The position numbers and the translations under genes were made by a program. The notes under the pieces are model-generated. The model did no database searches, was not told where the DNA came from, and saw nothing but the letters and a program-made list of their open reading frames with translations. From Kiritimatiellia bacterium (GTDB lineage: Bacteria; Verrucomicrobiota; Kiritimatiellia; RFP12; UBA3636): DNA of 9,202 nt. The stretch covers positions 1-9,202 of the forward strand of contig JAEDLN010000087.1 in NCBI GenBank assembly GCA_016295275.1. Direction: 5' to 3'. Positions within the stretch are counted from its first letter, which is position 1, and the number at the start of each line of letters is the position of its first letter. Shown piece after piece: positions 1-6,423 of this stretch.

Positions 1-26
1 CTCGGCGCGGTGCGCTGCTTTGCCAC

Positions 27-61
27 CCGCACCCCGTGGCCGCACGCACCGCCCGCGCCCC
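27..61 (+). repeat. Outer direct repeat, copy 1
   Basis: A C-rich 35-base segment that matches 425-459 at 29 of 35 positions by eye. The conserved core includes CCCCGT, then GCC, then ACGCACCGCC. The two copies bracket the whole repeat cluster. The part CCCCGTGGCC (32-41) is also the inverse of GGCCACGGGG inside the hairpin modules at 145-206 and 238-315, so this copy shares sequence with the internal modules. Confidence 0.6.
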
Positions 62-113
62 ATCGGAAATCCTTAAAAAATCTTTGTGTTCCTATACATC
101 TCGCGCAAACGCT

Positions 114-142
114 CTTTGTGCTCCTTTGTGTTAAAAAACGCG
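114..142. repeat. CTTTGTG-type direct repeat, copy 1
   Basis: Twenty-nine bases identical to 363-391. On the minus strand it reads CGCG, six T, AACACAAAGGAG, CACAAAG, so ACAAAG recurs with a 10-base period. A degenerate third relative, ACACAAAG followed by a T run, is on the minus strand near 75-90. Similarity between the two perfect copies continues weakly into the following CCATTACGCACG. Confidence 0.75.
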
Positions 143-144
143 AT

Positions 145-206
145 CCATTACGCACGGCCACGGGGCGATGCGGCGCGATGGGGACATCGCGCCCTACCGC
201 CATTAC
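145..206. repeat. Hairpin repeat module, copy 1 (short form)
   Basis: A 62-base module bounded by CCATTAC at each end. Its left 37 bases (145-181) match 238-274 with one mismatch, and its right 20 bases (187-206) match 296-315 exactly. It contains a perfect 9-bp inverted repeat: GGCGCGATG (172-180), loop GGGA, CATCGCGCC (185-193). The two copies share both outer arms and differ in the centre, the pattern expected of a structured repeat family whose tip varies. Confidence 0.75.
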
Positions 207-237
207 GCGATCCATTACACCCGCGTGGGGTGCGCCG

Positions 238-315
238 CCATTACCCACGGCCACGGGGCGATGCGGCGCGATGGTCTCCTATCGGGGCTCCCGACTCGCG
301 CCCTACCGCCATTAC
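238..315. repeat. Hairpin repeat module, copy 2 (long form)
   Basis: A 78-base relative of 145-206, placed 93 bases further on. Outer arms are shared with copy 1. The stem GGCGCGA (265-271) pairs with TCGCGCC (296-302), and the longer tip holds its own nested hairpin, TCGGG (282-286), loop GCT around 287-289... closing with CCCGA (290-294). The tip sequence is unrelated to the GGGA tip of copy 1. Confidence 0.75.
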
Positions 316-362
316 ACCCGCATTACCCGCACGACGCGCCACTGCCCGCGGGGGTTCCCCGC

Positions 363-391
363 CTTTGTGCTCCTTTGTGTTAAAAAACGCG
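363..391. repeat. CTTTGTG-type direct repeat, copy 2
   Basis: Identical over 29 bases to 114-142, 249 bases away. A 6-bp GC-rich hairpin (GCGGGG 348-353, loop GTT, CCCCGC 357-362) abuts it directly. It is followed by CCATTACGCACG, the same word that follows copy 1 after a short variable link. Confidence 0.75.
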
Positions 392-424
392 CTGCCATTA
401 CGCACGCGAATTGAGCACCTTCGC

Positions 425-459
425 CCGTGCCCCGTTGCCGAACGCACCGCCTGCCCCCC
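425..459 (+). repeat. Outer direct repeat, copy 2
   Basis: Matches 27-61 at 29 of 35 positions and ends directly against the poly-A side of the clpX terminator (460-500). It marks the right border of the repeat cluster. Confidence 0.6.
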
Positions 460-500
460 AAAAAAACGGACATTCCAAACCCGTTGGGGCGGAATGTCCG
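460..500 (-). terminator. Rho-independent terminator of the tig-clpP-clpX cluster
   Basis: Read on the minus strand, 24 bases after the clpX stop, a perfect 10-bp stem CGGACATTCC / GGAATGTCCG (500-491 and 476-467) encloses a 14-base loop and is followed at once by seven T (466-460). The loop can add a small CCC/GGG pairing. This is a textbook intrinsic terminator and fits the end of a transcript ending with clpX. Confidence 0.92.
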
Positions 501-524
501 AATGGAAGACAACACAAATACAGA

Positions 525-1820
525 CTAGCCGATGAACCGTTTCCGAACATCCTCGGCGGTAATCGTAATCGTCTTCTTGGTTCCCTTTTTCTTGGAAACG
601 CCAAAATCGTACATCAGATCGAGCGTCAGCTCTTCCACGATGGCACGCAATCCGCGGGCGCCCGTCTTGCGGGAAAGCGCTTCGCGCGCAATCGCACGAA
701 TCGCATCATCCTCGAATTGCAGCGTAATGCCTTCCATCGCAAAAAGCTTTTCGCGCTGCTTGATGAGCGCATTGCGCGGTTTCGTGAGAATATGGACCAA
801 ATCGTCCTCCGTCAGATCGTTGAGCTTGGCGACAACGGGAAGACGTCCCACAAATTCGGGAATCAAACCGAATTCGATAAAATCCTCCGGCTCGGGCATC
901 TTGTCCGCGCAGCGTTTTTCGCTCCGTTTTTTCTGCTCGTTTTCGGGATCCGATTCAAAACCGAAATGACCGCTCGCACTACGGCGCTCCATCACCTTGT
1001 CGAGCCCGACAAAGGCACCGCCGCAAATGAAGAGAATGTTCTTCGTGTTGATGTCGATGTACTTCTGCTCGGGATGCTTGCGTCCCCCGGCCGGAGGGAC
1101 ATGCGCAATCGAAGATTCGAGAATCTTCAAGAGCGCCTGCTGAACGCCTTCGCCGGAAACATCGCGCGTAATCGAGACATTGCCCGTACGGCGCGCAATC
1201 TTGTCGATTTCATCGATGAAGATGATGCCGCGTTCCGCCCGCTCGATGTTCATGTCGGCATTTCGAATCAGCTGGAGCAAAATGTTCTCCACGTCCTCGC
1301 CGACATAGCCGGCTTCCGTGACCGTGGTCGCATCTGCTATCGCAAACGGAACATTCAGAAAACGAGCCAATGTGGAAGCAAGCAACGTCTTGCCGGTTCC
1401 CGTCGGACCCACCAGAAGAATATTCGACTTCTCGAGTTCGACACCGTCTTTTTCCAGCTCTTCTTTCGGCGTGAAAACCCGCTTGTAGTGGTTGTAGACC
1501 GCAACGGAAAGAACCTTCTTCGTTTCGTCCTGGCCAATCACATACTGATCGAGAAAGGCTTTGATTTCGCGGGGCGAAGGCAGTTTCGTTTCGTTTGCGT
1601 TCGCGCCTTCGGTCGAATTTGCCGGATTGTTCTCGTTCTCGAGTTCGGAAAGCTCCGCCAACTCCTCTTTAAGTGCGAGAATATGGTCTTGCAGACAATC
1701 CTGGCAAATCCACTGTCCTTGATAGCGAATCAACGGCGGCTGGAAATCAACCTCCGGTATACCGCAAACGGAACAGACCTTCAGCTTGTCGTTTTTCGTT
1801 TTTTTAGAATCCATTGCCAT
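525..1820 (-). CDS. clpX: ATP-dependent Clp protease ATP-binding subunit ClpX
   Basis: ClpX is a hexameric AAA+ unfoldase that recognises tagged proteins, unfolds them with ATP and threads them into ClpP in the cytoplasm. Numbering from the ATG at 1814 (429 aa), the N-terminal zinc-binding domain has Cys14, Cys17, Cys37 and Cys40, followed by an acidic, Asn-rich linker at about 50-80. The AAA+ module shows Walker A GPTGTGKT (136-143), pore-1 loop GYVG (169-172), Walker B IIFIDE (197-202), an RKH pore loop (245-247), the arginine-finger motif FVGRLP (321-326) and sensor-2 GARGLR (385-390). The ClpP-docking loop reads FGF (284-286) where IGF is common. Two in-frame ATGs, at 1820 and 1814, are both possible starts. 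A TTG further upstream (1868) is rejected because it would translate non-conserved sequence. The gene follows clpP by 67 bases and ends at a strong terminator. Domain order and length are normal for the family. Confidence 0.97.
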   Translation of the reverse strand: MAMDSKKTKNDKLKVCSVCGIPEVDFQPPLIRYQGQWICQDCLQDHILALKEELAELSELENENNPANSTEGANANETKLPSPREIKAFLDQYVIGQDETKKVLSVAVYNHYKRVFTPKEELEKDGVELEKSNILLVGPTGTGKTLLASTLARFLNVPFAIADATTVTEAGYVGEDVENILLQLIRNADMNIERAERGIIFIDEIDKIARRTGNVSITRDVSGEGVQQALLKILESSIAHVPPAGGRKHPEQKYIDINTKNILFICGGAFVGLDKVMERRSASGHFGFESDPENEQKKRSEKRCADKMPEPEDFIEFGLIPEFVGRLPVVAKLNDLTEDDLVHILTKPRNALIKQREKLFAMEGITLQFEDDAIRAIAREALSRKTGARGLRAIVEELTLDLMYDFGVSKKKGTKKTITITAEDVRKRFIG

Positions 1821-1836
1821 AAAAATCCAATTGCGC

Positions 1837-1851
1837 CGGTGCAACGCACCG
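1837..1851 (-). other. Small hairpin in the clpX leader
   Basis: A perfect 6-bp inverted repeat, CGGTGC, loop of three, GCACCG, sits in the 67-base gap between clpP and clpX, 16 bases before the clpX start. No T-tract follows on the minus strand, so it is not a terminator. It may affect translation or transcript stability, or be chance. Confidence 0.4.
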
Positions 1852-1887
1852 AACGGTTTTCCATTCAAACCAAACCGGCATCATCCG

Positions 1888-2523
1888 CTAGACGGGATTC
1901 TTGCCGACGGCTTTCGGACGCGGCACGAGAATCTTGTCTACGAGCCCGTATTCCTTCGCCTCTTCGGCCGAAAACCAATGGTCGCGGTCCGTATCGCGGG
2001 CAATTTCCTCAATGGATTTTCCGCAGGCTTCCGCAAGCATTCCGTTGAGGGTATTGCGGCATTTGCGGATTTCCTCGGCATTGATGAGAATATCCGAGGC
2101 CATGCCTTCCGCACCGCCGGAGGGCTGATGAATCATGACGCGCGCATGCGGAAGAATGTGGCGCTTGCCCTTTGTTCCCGCGGCCAACACAACGGCCCCC
2201 ATCGAACAGGCTTGCCCGATGCAATAGGTCGCCACATCGCACGAGAGATAATTCATCGTGTCGATGATGGCAAGACCGGAGGTCACAACACCTCCCGGGG
2301 AATTGACGTAAATGGAAATATCCTTGTGCGGATCCTCCGACTGGAGAAACAGAAGCTGGGCGATGATCGTCGTCGCCATCGCATCGTTGAACTGCGATCC
2401 GATGAAGATAATCCTGTCCTTCAACAGGCGAGAATAGATGTCGTAGGCGCGCTCGCCCGATCCCGTCCGCTCAATGACGGTGGGAACATAATACTCGGAA
2501 ACGGAAGGAAAAGCTGAATTCAT
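1888..2523 (-). CDS. clpP: ATP-dependent Clp protease proteolytic subunit ClpP
   Basis: ClpP is the serine peptidase that forms the double-heptamer degradation chamber for ClpX and other Clp ATPases. From the ATG at 2523 the protein is 211 aa, the usual size. The catalytic triad is visible: Ser107 in GQACSMGA, His132 in MIHQPSGG and Asp181 in DTDRDHWF. Spacings (25 and 49 residues) equal those of the E. coli enzyme. The oxyanion-region motif NSPGG is at 74-78. The N-terminus, with VPTVIERTGSGERAYDIYSRLL, is typical of ClpP just after a short propeptide. The frame is open upstream to 2628, but that part is unlike ClpP and overlaps a hairpin, so the internal ATG is chosen. The ATG is preceded by GGTTTCC, with no Shine-Dalgarno match. 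The gene sits between tig and clpX and is probably cotranscribed with both. Confidence 0.97.
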   Translation of the reverse strand: MNSAFPSVSEYYVPTVIERTGSGERAYDIYSRLLKDRIIFIGSQFNDAMATTIIAQLLFLQSEDPHKDISIYVNSPGGVVTSGLAIIDTMNYLSCDVATYCIGQACSMGAVVLAAGTKGKRHILPHARVMIHQPSGGAEGMASDILINAEEIRKCRNTLNGMLAEACGKSIEEIARDTDRDHWFSAEEAKEYGLVDKILVPRPKAVGKNPV

Positions 2524-2552
2524 GGAAACCGGATGAAAATGAATTCTGGAAG

Positions 2553-2602
2553 AAAAACCCGGATGCCGCTCGCTCAGAAATACTGCTCGCGTGCAATCCG
2601 GG
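2553..2602 (-). terminator. Possible attenuator or weak terminator between tig and clpP
   Basis: On the minus strand CCCGGAT (2602-2596) pairs with ATCCGGG (2564-2558) as a 7-bp stem around a 31-base loop, with a further GC pair possible past a bulged base, and five T follow directly (2557-2553). The long loop weakens it, so partial termination or processing between tig and clpP is more likely than a full stop. Confidence 0.45.
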
Positions 2603-2628
2603 AACGACAGAAACAGACTGCCCGACAA

Positions 2629-3939
2629 TTAGGCATTCTTGGTGAGGTCGGTCAGATAGCCGGCAAGAACTTTCTGCTGAAGCGCCGTCTGATAAAGATT
2701 CCGCATCATCCCTTCGTTCTTGCTGATGTTCTTCATCAGGTCGGGACTGATATGTTGCGCAAACATCAGATCGGTGATGAAGGAACTGAACTCCTCCTGA
2801 TCGAGAACGATCTTCTTCGTGCGGCAAATCTGCTCGGCAATGATATTGAGCTTGAGCTTGCGCGAAGCGTCCTTGCGGGCCTGTTCCGTCAGCGCGTCGC
2901 GCTCTTCCGAGAGATTCTCCTTGGAAACGCCCTTGTTCATGTTGTAGGTGAGAAGCCGCTCGAGATGCTGGGCGGTCTCGCGCTCCAAAGCGGCTTCCGG
3001 CAAATCAAAGGCCGTTGCCTCGCAAAGCGCATCGGCGACAGCTTCCAGGTTCTTTTGGCGATCCTCATATTCAAACTGGTGCTTCATGTTCTCGCGAATG
3101 CGGTCGCGAAGCGCATCGACACTCTCCAGATTGTACGGCTTGAGAACCTCCGGCGTCAGCTCGGGCAATTCGCGCACGCGAATCTTCTTGATCGTGAAGG
3201 TGTAGGTGGCTTTGACGCCGCGAAGCGCTTCTTTGGCGAAGTCGGCGGGGAATTCGACCTCCAACGTTCCGGTATCGCCTTCCTTCTTGCCGACAAGAGC
3301 CTTCGGAAGTCCGGGAACCGAAAAATACTCGTAGCCGACCGAACACCAGGCCTCGTCCGATTTGGCATAGGAATCGACACCTTCATACACCGTTTCGAGC
3401 GGCTTGCCGTCTACCGTACCTGCATACGAGACCTGAACCATGTCTTCATCCTGAACGACGCTGTCGGGCTTGGCATCCTTGAAGGTGGCAAGGGTATTGT
3501 GGAAGCCTTTCAGTTGCTGCTCGACCATTTCATCCGTCAGCTCGGTCTTTACCGGCTCGATCTTCAGCGCGGAGGACTCCGGGATGTCGAATTTCGGGAA
3601 GAGATCGACCGTAAACTTGATCGACGCCGTGCCATCGTCGGCAATGTTGTACTCGTCCTGGGAAACGATCTCGAAAATCCGGAGTTCGTCCTTCTTTTCT
3701 TCGGCGGCCTTCTGGAAGCTCTTGCGGAGAAGATTGTCCCGAAGCGTTTCTTCAATGCGGTTGCCAAACTTCTGCTCGACAACGGACCGAGGCGCCTTGC
3801 CTTTGCGGAAACCGGGGATGGAAGCCTTGGAAACGATATCTTTGACCGCCGCGTTGCGGACCTCGGTAACTTCTTCGGCCGTCAGCGAAAGAGCCAGAAC
3901 AGAGCGGGTTGTGGAAAGGGACTCAATATCAATGTTCAT
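2629..3939 (-). CDS. tig: Trigger factor, ribosome-associated chaperone and peptidyl-prolyl isomerase
   Basis: Trigger factor binds the ribosome exit tunnel and shields nascent chains. The 436-aa product matches the family's usual size of about 430-450. The ribosome-docking signature GFRKGKAP lies at residues 43-50, the same position as in E. coli. A central FKBP-like domain begins near residue 150 (VQVSYAGTVDGKPLETV) and ends near the motif RELPELTPE. A helical, charged C-terminal substrate-cradle domain follows. The FKBP part has an unusual SYAKSDEAWCSVGYEYF stretch before VPGLPKAL, so isomerase activity cannot be judged by eye. The ATG at 3939 is chosen over a TTG at 3948 because it puts the docking motif at its normal position. 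The gene leads the tig-clpP-clpX cluster and has a candidate promoter upstream (3983-4011). The start is preceded by TTTCCC, not by a Shine-Dalgarno sequence. Confidence 0.96.
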   Translation of the reverse strand: MNIDIESLSTTRSVLALSLTAEEVTEVRNAAVKDIVSKASIPGFRKGKAPRSVVEQKFGNRIEETLRDNLLRKSFQKAAEEKKDELRIFEIVSQDEYNIADDGTASIKFTVDLFPKFDIPESSALKIEPVKTELTDEMVEQQLKGFHNTLATFKDAKPDSVVQDEDMVQVSYAGTVDGKPLETVYEGVDSYAKSDEAWCSVGYEYFSVPGLPKALVGKKEGDTGTLEVEFPADFAKEALRGVKATYTFTIKKIRVRELPELTPEVLKPYNLESVDALRDRIRENMKHQFEYEDRQKNLEAVADALCEATAFDLPEAALERETAQHLERLLTYNMNKGVSKENLSEERDALTEQARKDASRKLKLNIIAEQICRTKKIVLDQEEFSSFITDLMFAQHISPDLMKNISKNEGMMRNLYQTALQQKVLAGYLTDLTKNA

Positions 3940-3982
3940 GGGAAACAAAGTAGGAATTCGAAAAGAAAATCAATGGAGATAA

Positions 3983-4011
3983 AGGATACTGAAACAGATG
4001 GAAAAAAGCAA
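3983..4011 (-). promoter_or_regulatory. Candidate sigma-70-type promoter for tig-clpP-clpX
   Basis: On the minus strand a -35-like TTGCTT (4011-4006) and a -10-like TATCCT (3988-3983) are separated by exactly 17 bases. The -10 ends 43 bases before the tig ATG. The surrounding sequence is AT-rich compared with the GC-rich hairpin region just upstream. Both hexamers deviate from consensus, so this is a candidate only. Confidence 0.45.
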
Positions 4012-4102
4012 ACGGCCAATCGATCGGACAGGGCGAAACCAAACGGCCTCCGGAGGCGGAAAAGCACCGCTCGCACCGCCACGGCGACGCCGGCCCCGGC
4101 AG

Positions 4103-4132
4103 TCGGCGGCCGAAGACGGCTTCGGTCGCCGG
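4103..4132. other. Strong GC-rich hairpin in the bglX-tig gap
   Basis: Positions 4103-4115 can pair with 4120-4132 as 13 consecutive pairs around the loop ACGG, with two G-T wobbles and the core CCGAAG/CTTCGG. On the minus strand it follows a five-T run, not the reverse, so it is not itself a canonical terminator in the direction of transcription. It may back up the adjacent terminator or stabilise the 3' end of the bglX transcript. Confidence 0.6.
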
Positions 4133-4159
4133 AAAAATCGGGTCCGGCATTCTGCCGGA
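4133..4159 (-). terminator. Likely intrinsic terminator of the GH3 gene
   Basis: Six bases after the GH3 stop codon the minus strand reads a perfect 7-bp stem TCCGGCA, loop GAA, TGCCGGA (4159-4143), then CCCGA and five T (4137-4133). The five-base offset before the T-tract makes it less than ideal. It separates the GH3 gene from tig. Confidence 0.6.
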
Positions 4160-4165
4160 TTGAGC

Positions 4166-6343
4166 CTAGTCGGTATAGGTAAAGCGAAGCTTCGAGGTAA
4201 TGTCGGCGGAGGATTTTCCAACCATCAACTCGAATTCTCCGGGCTCGGTCACGCGCTGCAGATCGGTATTCACAAACGAGAAAGCCTCTGTCGGGAATTC
4301 AAAAACGACCTCACGCAGCTCGCCGGATTTCAGCGGAACCTTCCGGAAGCCGATCAGGCGCTTCTCGGGAAGGGTGCAGCTGGCGACGACATCGCGGAAA
4401 TAGACCTGAACGGTTTCGACGGTATCGTAATCGCCCGTATTGCGGACAGGAACCGTGACGCGTACCATTTCGCCCAGCTTCAACTCGCTTTTCTCAAGCG
4501 TTGCCTCGAAATACTTGCAGGTCGTATACGAAAGCCCGAAGCCAAACGGGAAGAGCCCGAAGAATCCTTTTCCGGGAAGATCCGGATACTGGGAATGGTG
4601 CGCGCCCGGAACCTGGTTGTAGTAGCTCGGCTGCTGTCCGACATGAACCGGGAAGGAAACCGAAAGCCGTCCTTGCGGATTGACCCGGCCGCGCAAAATA
4701 TCCGCAATGCCGGTTCCGCCCTCCATGCCGGGATTGAACACGCAAAGAAGCGCATCCATCTTCGGCAGGATCTTGGTGAGAACCAGAGGCTTCGATGCCA
4801 TGAAAATGCCGACGATCGGCGTTCCCGTGGCGGCAACGGCTTCGACCATTTCAATCTGGTCGCCTTGCAGTTCAAGCGTAGCGACCGAACGGCCTTCGCC
4901 CGTGCACCGCAGGTTGTCCGAGAGAACCACAATGGCGACGTCCGCCTTTTCCGCGAGCCGAACCGCGCGTGCAATCCGCTCCGGATGCGGTTCCGATATG
5001 CCCGCTCCACGGGCATACGTGACAACCGCTTCTTTCCCGAATTCCGCCAAAATGCCGTCCAACACGGTTTTCGTGCAATGGCGAGAATTGCGGTTCATGA
5101 CGCCCTGGCTCTGCCCCGCTCCAAGCGACCAGTCGCCCAATTGCTGCAAATCGTCATCCGCATTCGTGCCGATGACGGCGATGTTGCGAATCACGTCCAT
5201 GCGCAACGGCAGCACGTTGTCGTTCTTGAGCAAAACGGCCGAGCGGCGTGCCGCTTCGAGCGCCAACTCGTGGTGCGCTTTGCACCCGACCGTCTTTTCC
5301 CGGATGGCCTTGTCGGGATAGCGGGGATTCTCGAAGAGCCCCAATTTGAACTTGAGCGTGAGAATACGACGGACATGAAGATCGATTTCCGCCTCCGTCA
5401 AATCGCCGCGACGATGGGCTTCGATCGCGTCCTCGAAGAAGGTGTGATCGGTCATCGACATGTCGTTGCCGGCTTTGATGGCAGGCGCAACGCCTTCCGC
5501 GGCCGTGGCGGCGGTATGATGCTCGGTGACAAGATGGCGGATGTTCGACCAGTCGGTGACCACCATCGCGTCCGAGTGCCAACGATCGCGGAGCACCTCC
5601 GTGAGCAGCCAATGGCTCGTCGTGCACGGCACGCCGTCAATCGCCTGGTAAGCCGTCATGAAGCTTGCGGCACCGGCTTTGACCGCCTCCTGGAAGGGCG
5701 GCAAGAACAAATCCTCGAGCTTGCGGCGCGAATACTCGCTCTCCGCCGCCTCACGACCGCCCATCGTTTCGCCATAGCCGGCAAAGTGCTTTGCCGTCGC
5801 GGCAACGGAATCGATGTCGCTGAGCGATGTGCCTTGATAGCCGCGAATCATCGCAGCTCCCAATTTTCCAATCAAAAGCGGATCTTCGCCAAAGGTTTCG
5901 TTGACGCGACCCCAGCGCAAATCCCGCGCCATGCAGAAAACCGGCGAAAACGTCCACGAGCAACCGGTGCCGCTCATCTCGACCGCCGTCGCATGCGCGA
6001 CCTGCTCGCAGAGCGCTTCGTCCCAGGAACAGGACATCGCAAGCTGCGTCGGGAACATCGTGGCGTTGTACTCCATTGAATGCCCATGGATGGCATCGAT
6101 GCCGACCAGCAGCGGAATGCCCAGGCGCGTCTCTTCCACCGCTTCGCGCATGTACGCCGAAACGTCCTCGTCGACACCGCAGAGAATGGATCCGAGACAT
6201 TGCTCCTTCACGGCTTTGTGCAAATTCATAAAGACCGGAAGCTGGTTCATCTGACCGATCTTTTCTTCCACGGTCATGCGGCTCATCAAATCGTTTACGC
6301 GATCTTCGATGGGAAGCGATGCGTCTTTGTAGGCTGGTTTCAT
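4166..6343 (-). CDS. bglX: Glycoside hydrolase family 3 beta-glucosidase-like enzyme
   Basis: GH3 enzymes are retaining exo-hydrolases that remove terminal beta-linked sugars; beta-glucosidase is the commonest activity, and beta-xylosidase is an alternative the sequence does not exclude. The 725-aa product has the full three-domain plan. A TIM barrel spans roughly 1-345 with GIDAIHGH (81-88), ARDLRWGR (139-146), AKHF (184-187) and the nucleophile Asp264 in VVTDW. An alpha/beta sandwich lies at about 355-570, where Glu483 in TGEGR is the likely acid/base by analogy with the SGEGYDR type. After LFPFGFGLSYT (597-607), a C-terminal fibronectin-III-like domain covers about 620-720. No signal peptide or lipobox is visible, so the enzyme is probably cytoplasmic and acts on imported oligosaccharides. 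No transporter or regulator is adjacent. The start MKPAYKDASLPIEDRV is standard for the family. The symbol is by family resemblance. Confidence 0.93.
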   Translation of the reverse strand: MKPAYKDASLPIEDRVNDLMSRMTVEEKIGQMNQLPVFMNLHKAVKEQCLGSILCGVDEDVSAYMREAVEETRLGIPLLVGIDAIHGHSMEYNATMFPTQLAMSCSWDEALCEQVAHATAVEMSGTGCSWTFSPVFCMARDLRWGRVNETFGEDPLLIGKLGAAMIRGYQGTSLSDIDSVAATAKHFAGYGETMGGREAAESEYSRRKLEDLFLPPFQEAVKAGAASFMTAYQAIDGVPCTTSHWLLTEVLRDRWHSDAMVVTDWSNIRHLVTEHHTAATAAEGVAPAIKAGNDMSMTDHTFFEDAIEAHRRGDLTEAEIDLHVRRILTLKFKLGLFENPRYPDKAIREKTVGCKAHHELALEAARRSAVLLKNDNVLPLRMDVIRNIAVIGTNADDDLQQLGDWSLGAGQSQGVMNRNSRHCTKTVLDGILAEFGKEAVVTYARGAGISEPHPERIARAVRLAEKADVAIVVLSDNLRCTGEGRSVATLELQGDQIEMVEAVAATGTPIVGIFMASKPLVLTKILPKMDALLCVFNPGMEGGTGIADILRGRVNPQGRLSVSFPVHVGQQPSYYNQVPGAHHSQYPDLPGKGFFGLFPFGFGLSYTTCKYFEATLEKSELKLGEMVRVTVPVRNTGDYDTVETVQVYFRDVVASCTLPEKRLIGFRKVPLKSGELREVVFEFPTEAFSFVNTDLQRVTEPGEFELMVGKSSADITSKLRFTYTD

Positions 6344-6381
6344 AGAAAGGATTTTGACAAAAGGAGAAAAGGTAAATGGGA

Positions 6382-6416
6382 TTGTCCGATACCTCGGCGG
6401 AATCGACGCCGGACAA
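6382..6416. other. Inverted repeat between purC and the GH3 gene
   Basis: TTGTCCG (6382-6388) pairs with CGGACAA (6410-6416), and an inner GGCG/CGCC pairing can form. It lies in the 80-base gap just after the purC stop. No adjacent T-tract follows on the minus strand (TCCCATTTACC), so termination is doubtful. It may be a 3'-end stabilising hairpin. No convincing promoter for the GH3 gene is seen here. Confidence 0.4.
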
Positions 6417-6423
6417 CCGGACG

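Larger units (their letters stand above)
1..459. repeat. Gene-free intergenic repeat cluster downstream of clpX
   Basis: No credible gene lies in this stretch. Open frames exist on both strands, but they translate to low-complexity peptides rich in Arg, Pro and His that simply follow the repeats. The region is packed with repeated words: an outer pair (27-61 and 425-459), a CTTTGTG-containing pair (114-142 and 363-391), a pair of hairpin modules (145-206 and 238-315), and a 14-base direct repeat ACGCGATCCATTAC (138-151 and 205-218). The heptamer CCATTAC occurs six times, at 145, 200, 212, 238, 309 and 395. GGCCACGGGG at 156-165 and 249-258 appears inverted as CCCCGTGGCC at 32-41. A 6-bp GC hairpin sits at 348-362 beside the second CTTTGTG repeat, and a 5-bp one at 218-232. 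This looks like an accumulation of small dispersed intergenic elements. It is not a CRISPR array, because units and spacings are irregular. Confidence 0.8.

Noticed and set aside
114..401. CRISPR array
   Set aside because: Repeats are of several kinds, spacing is irregular (93, 249 and about 398 bases) and spacers are themselves repeated; no cas genes are present.
1..459. Insertion sequence or transposon remnant
   Set aside because: No transposase fragment is seen in any frame; the repeats alone do not define transposon ends.
10..535. Open frames on both strands in the repeat cluster
   Set aside because: They translate repeats into low-complexity Arg/Pro/His peptides, differ between overlapping frames and lack start signals.
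411..2048. Long plus-strand open frame of 545 codons across clpX and clpP
   Set aside because: It is antisense to two well-identified genes and resembles no protein family; it arises because the real genes avoid codons whose complements are stops.
3929..4150. Small minus-strand frame of 73 codons between the GH3 gene and tig
   Set aside because: It runs through the hairpins and the candidate promoter, overlaps the tig start and shows no coding character.
2533..4182. Plus-strand open frame of 549 codons opposite tig
   Set aside because: Antisense shadow of tig; composition is Arg/Leu-rich with no recognisable domain.
3998..6079. Plus-strand open frame of 693 codons opposite the GH3 gene
   Set aside because: Antisense shadow; the GH3 reading has all catalytic motifs, this one has none.
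6354..6385. Plus-strand promoter with TTGACA at 6354-6359
   Set aside because: The -35 hexamer is perfect, but no acceptable -10 lies 16-18 bases on and no plus-strand gene follows.
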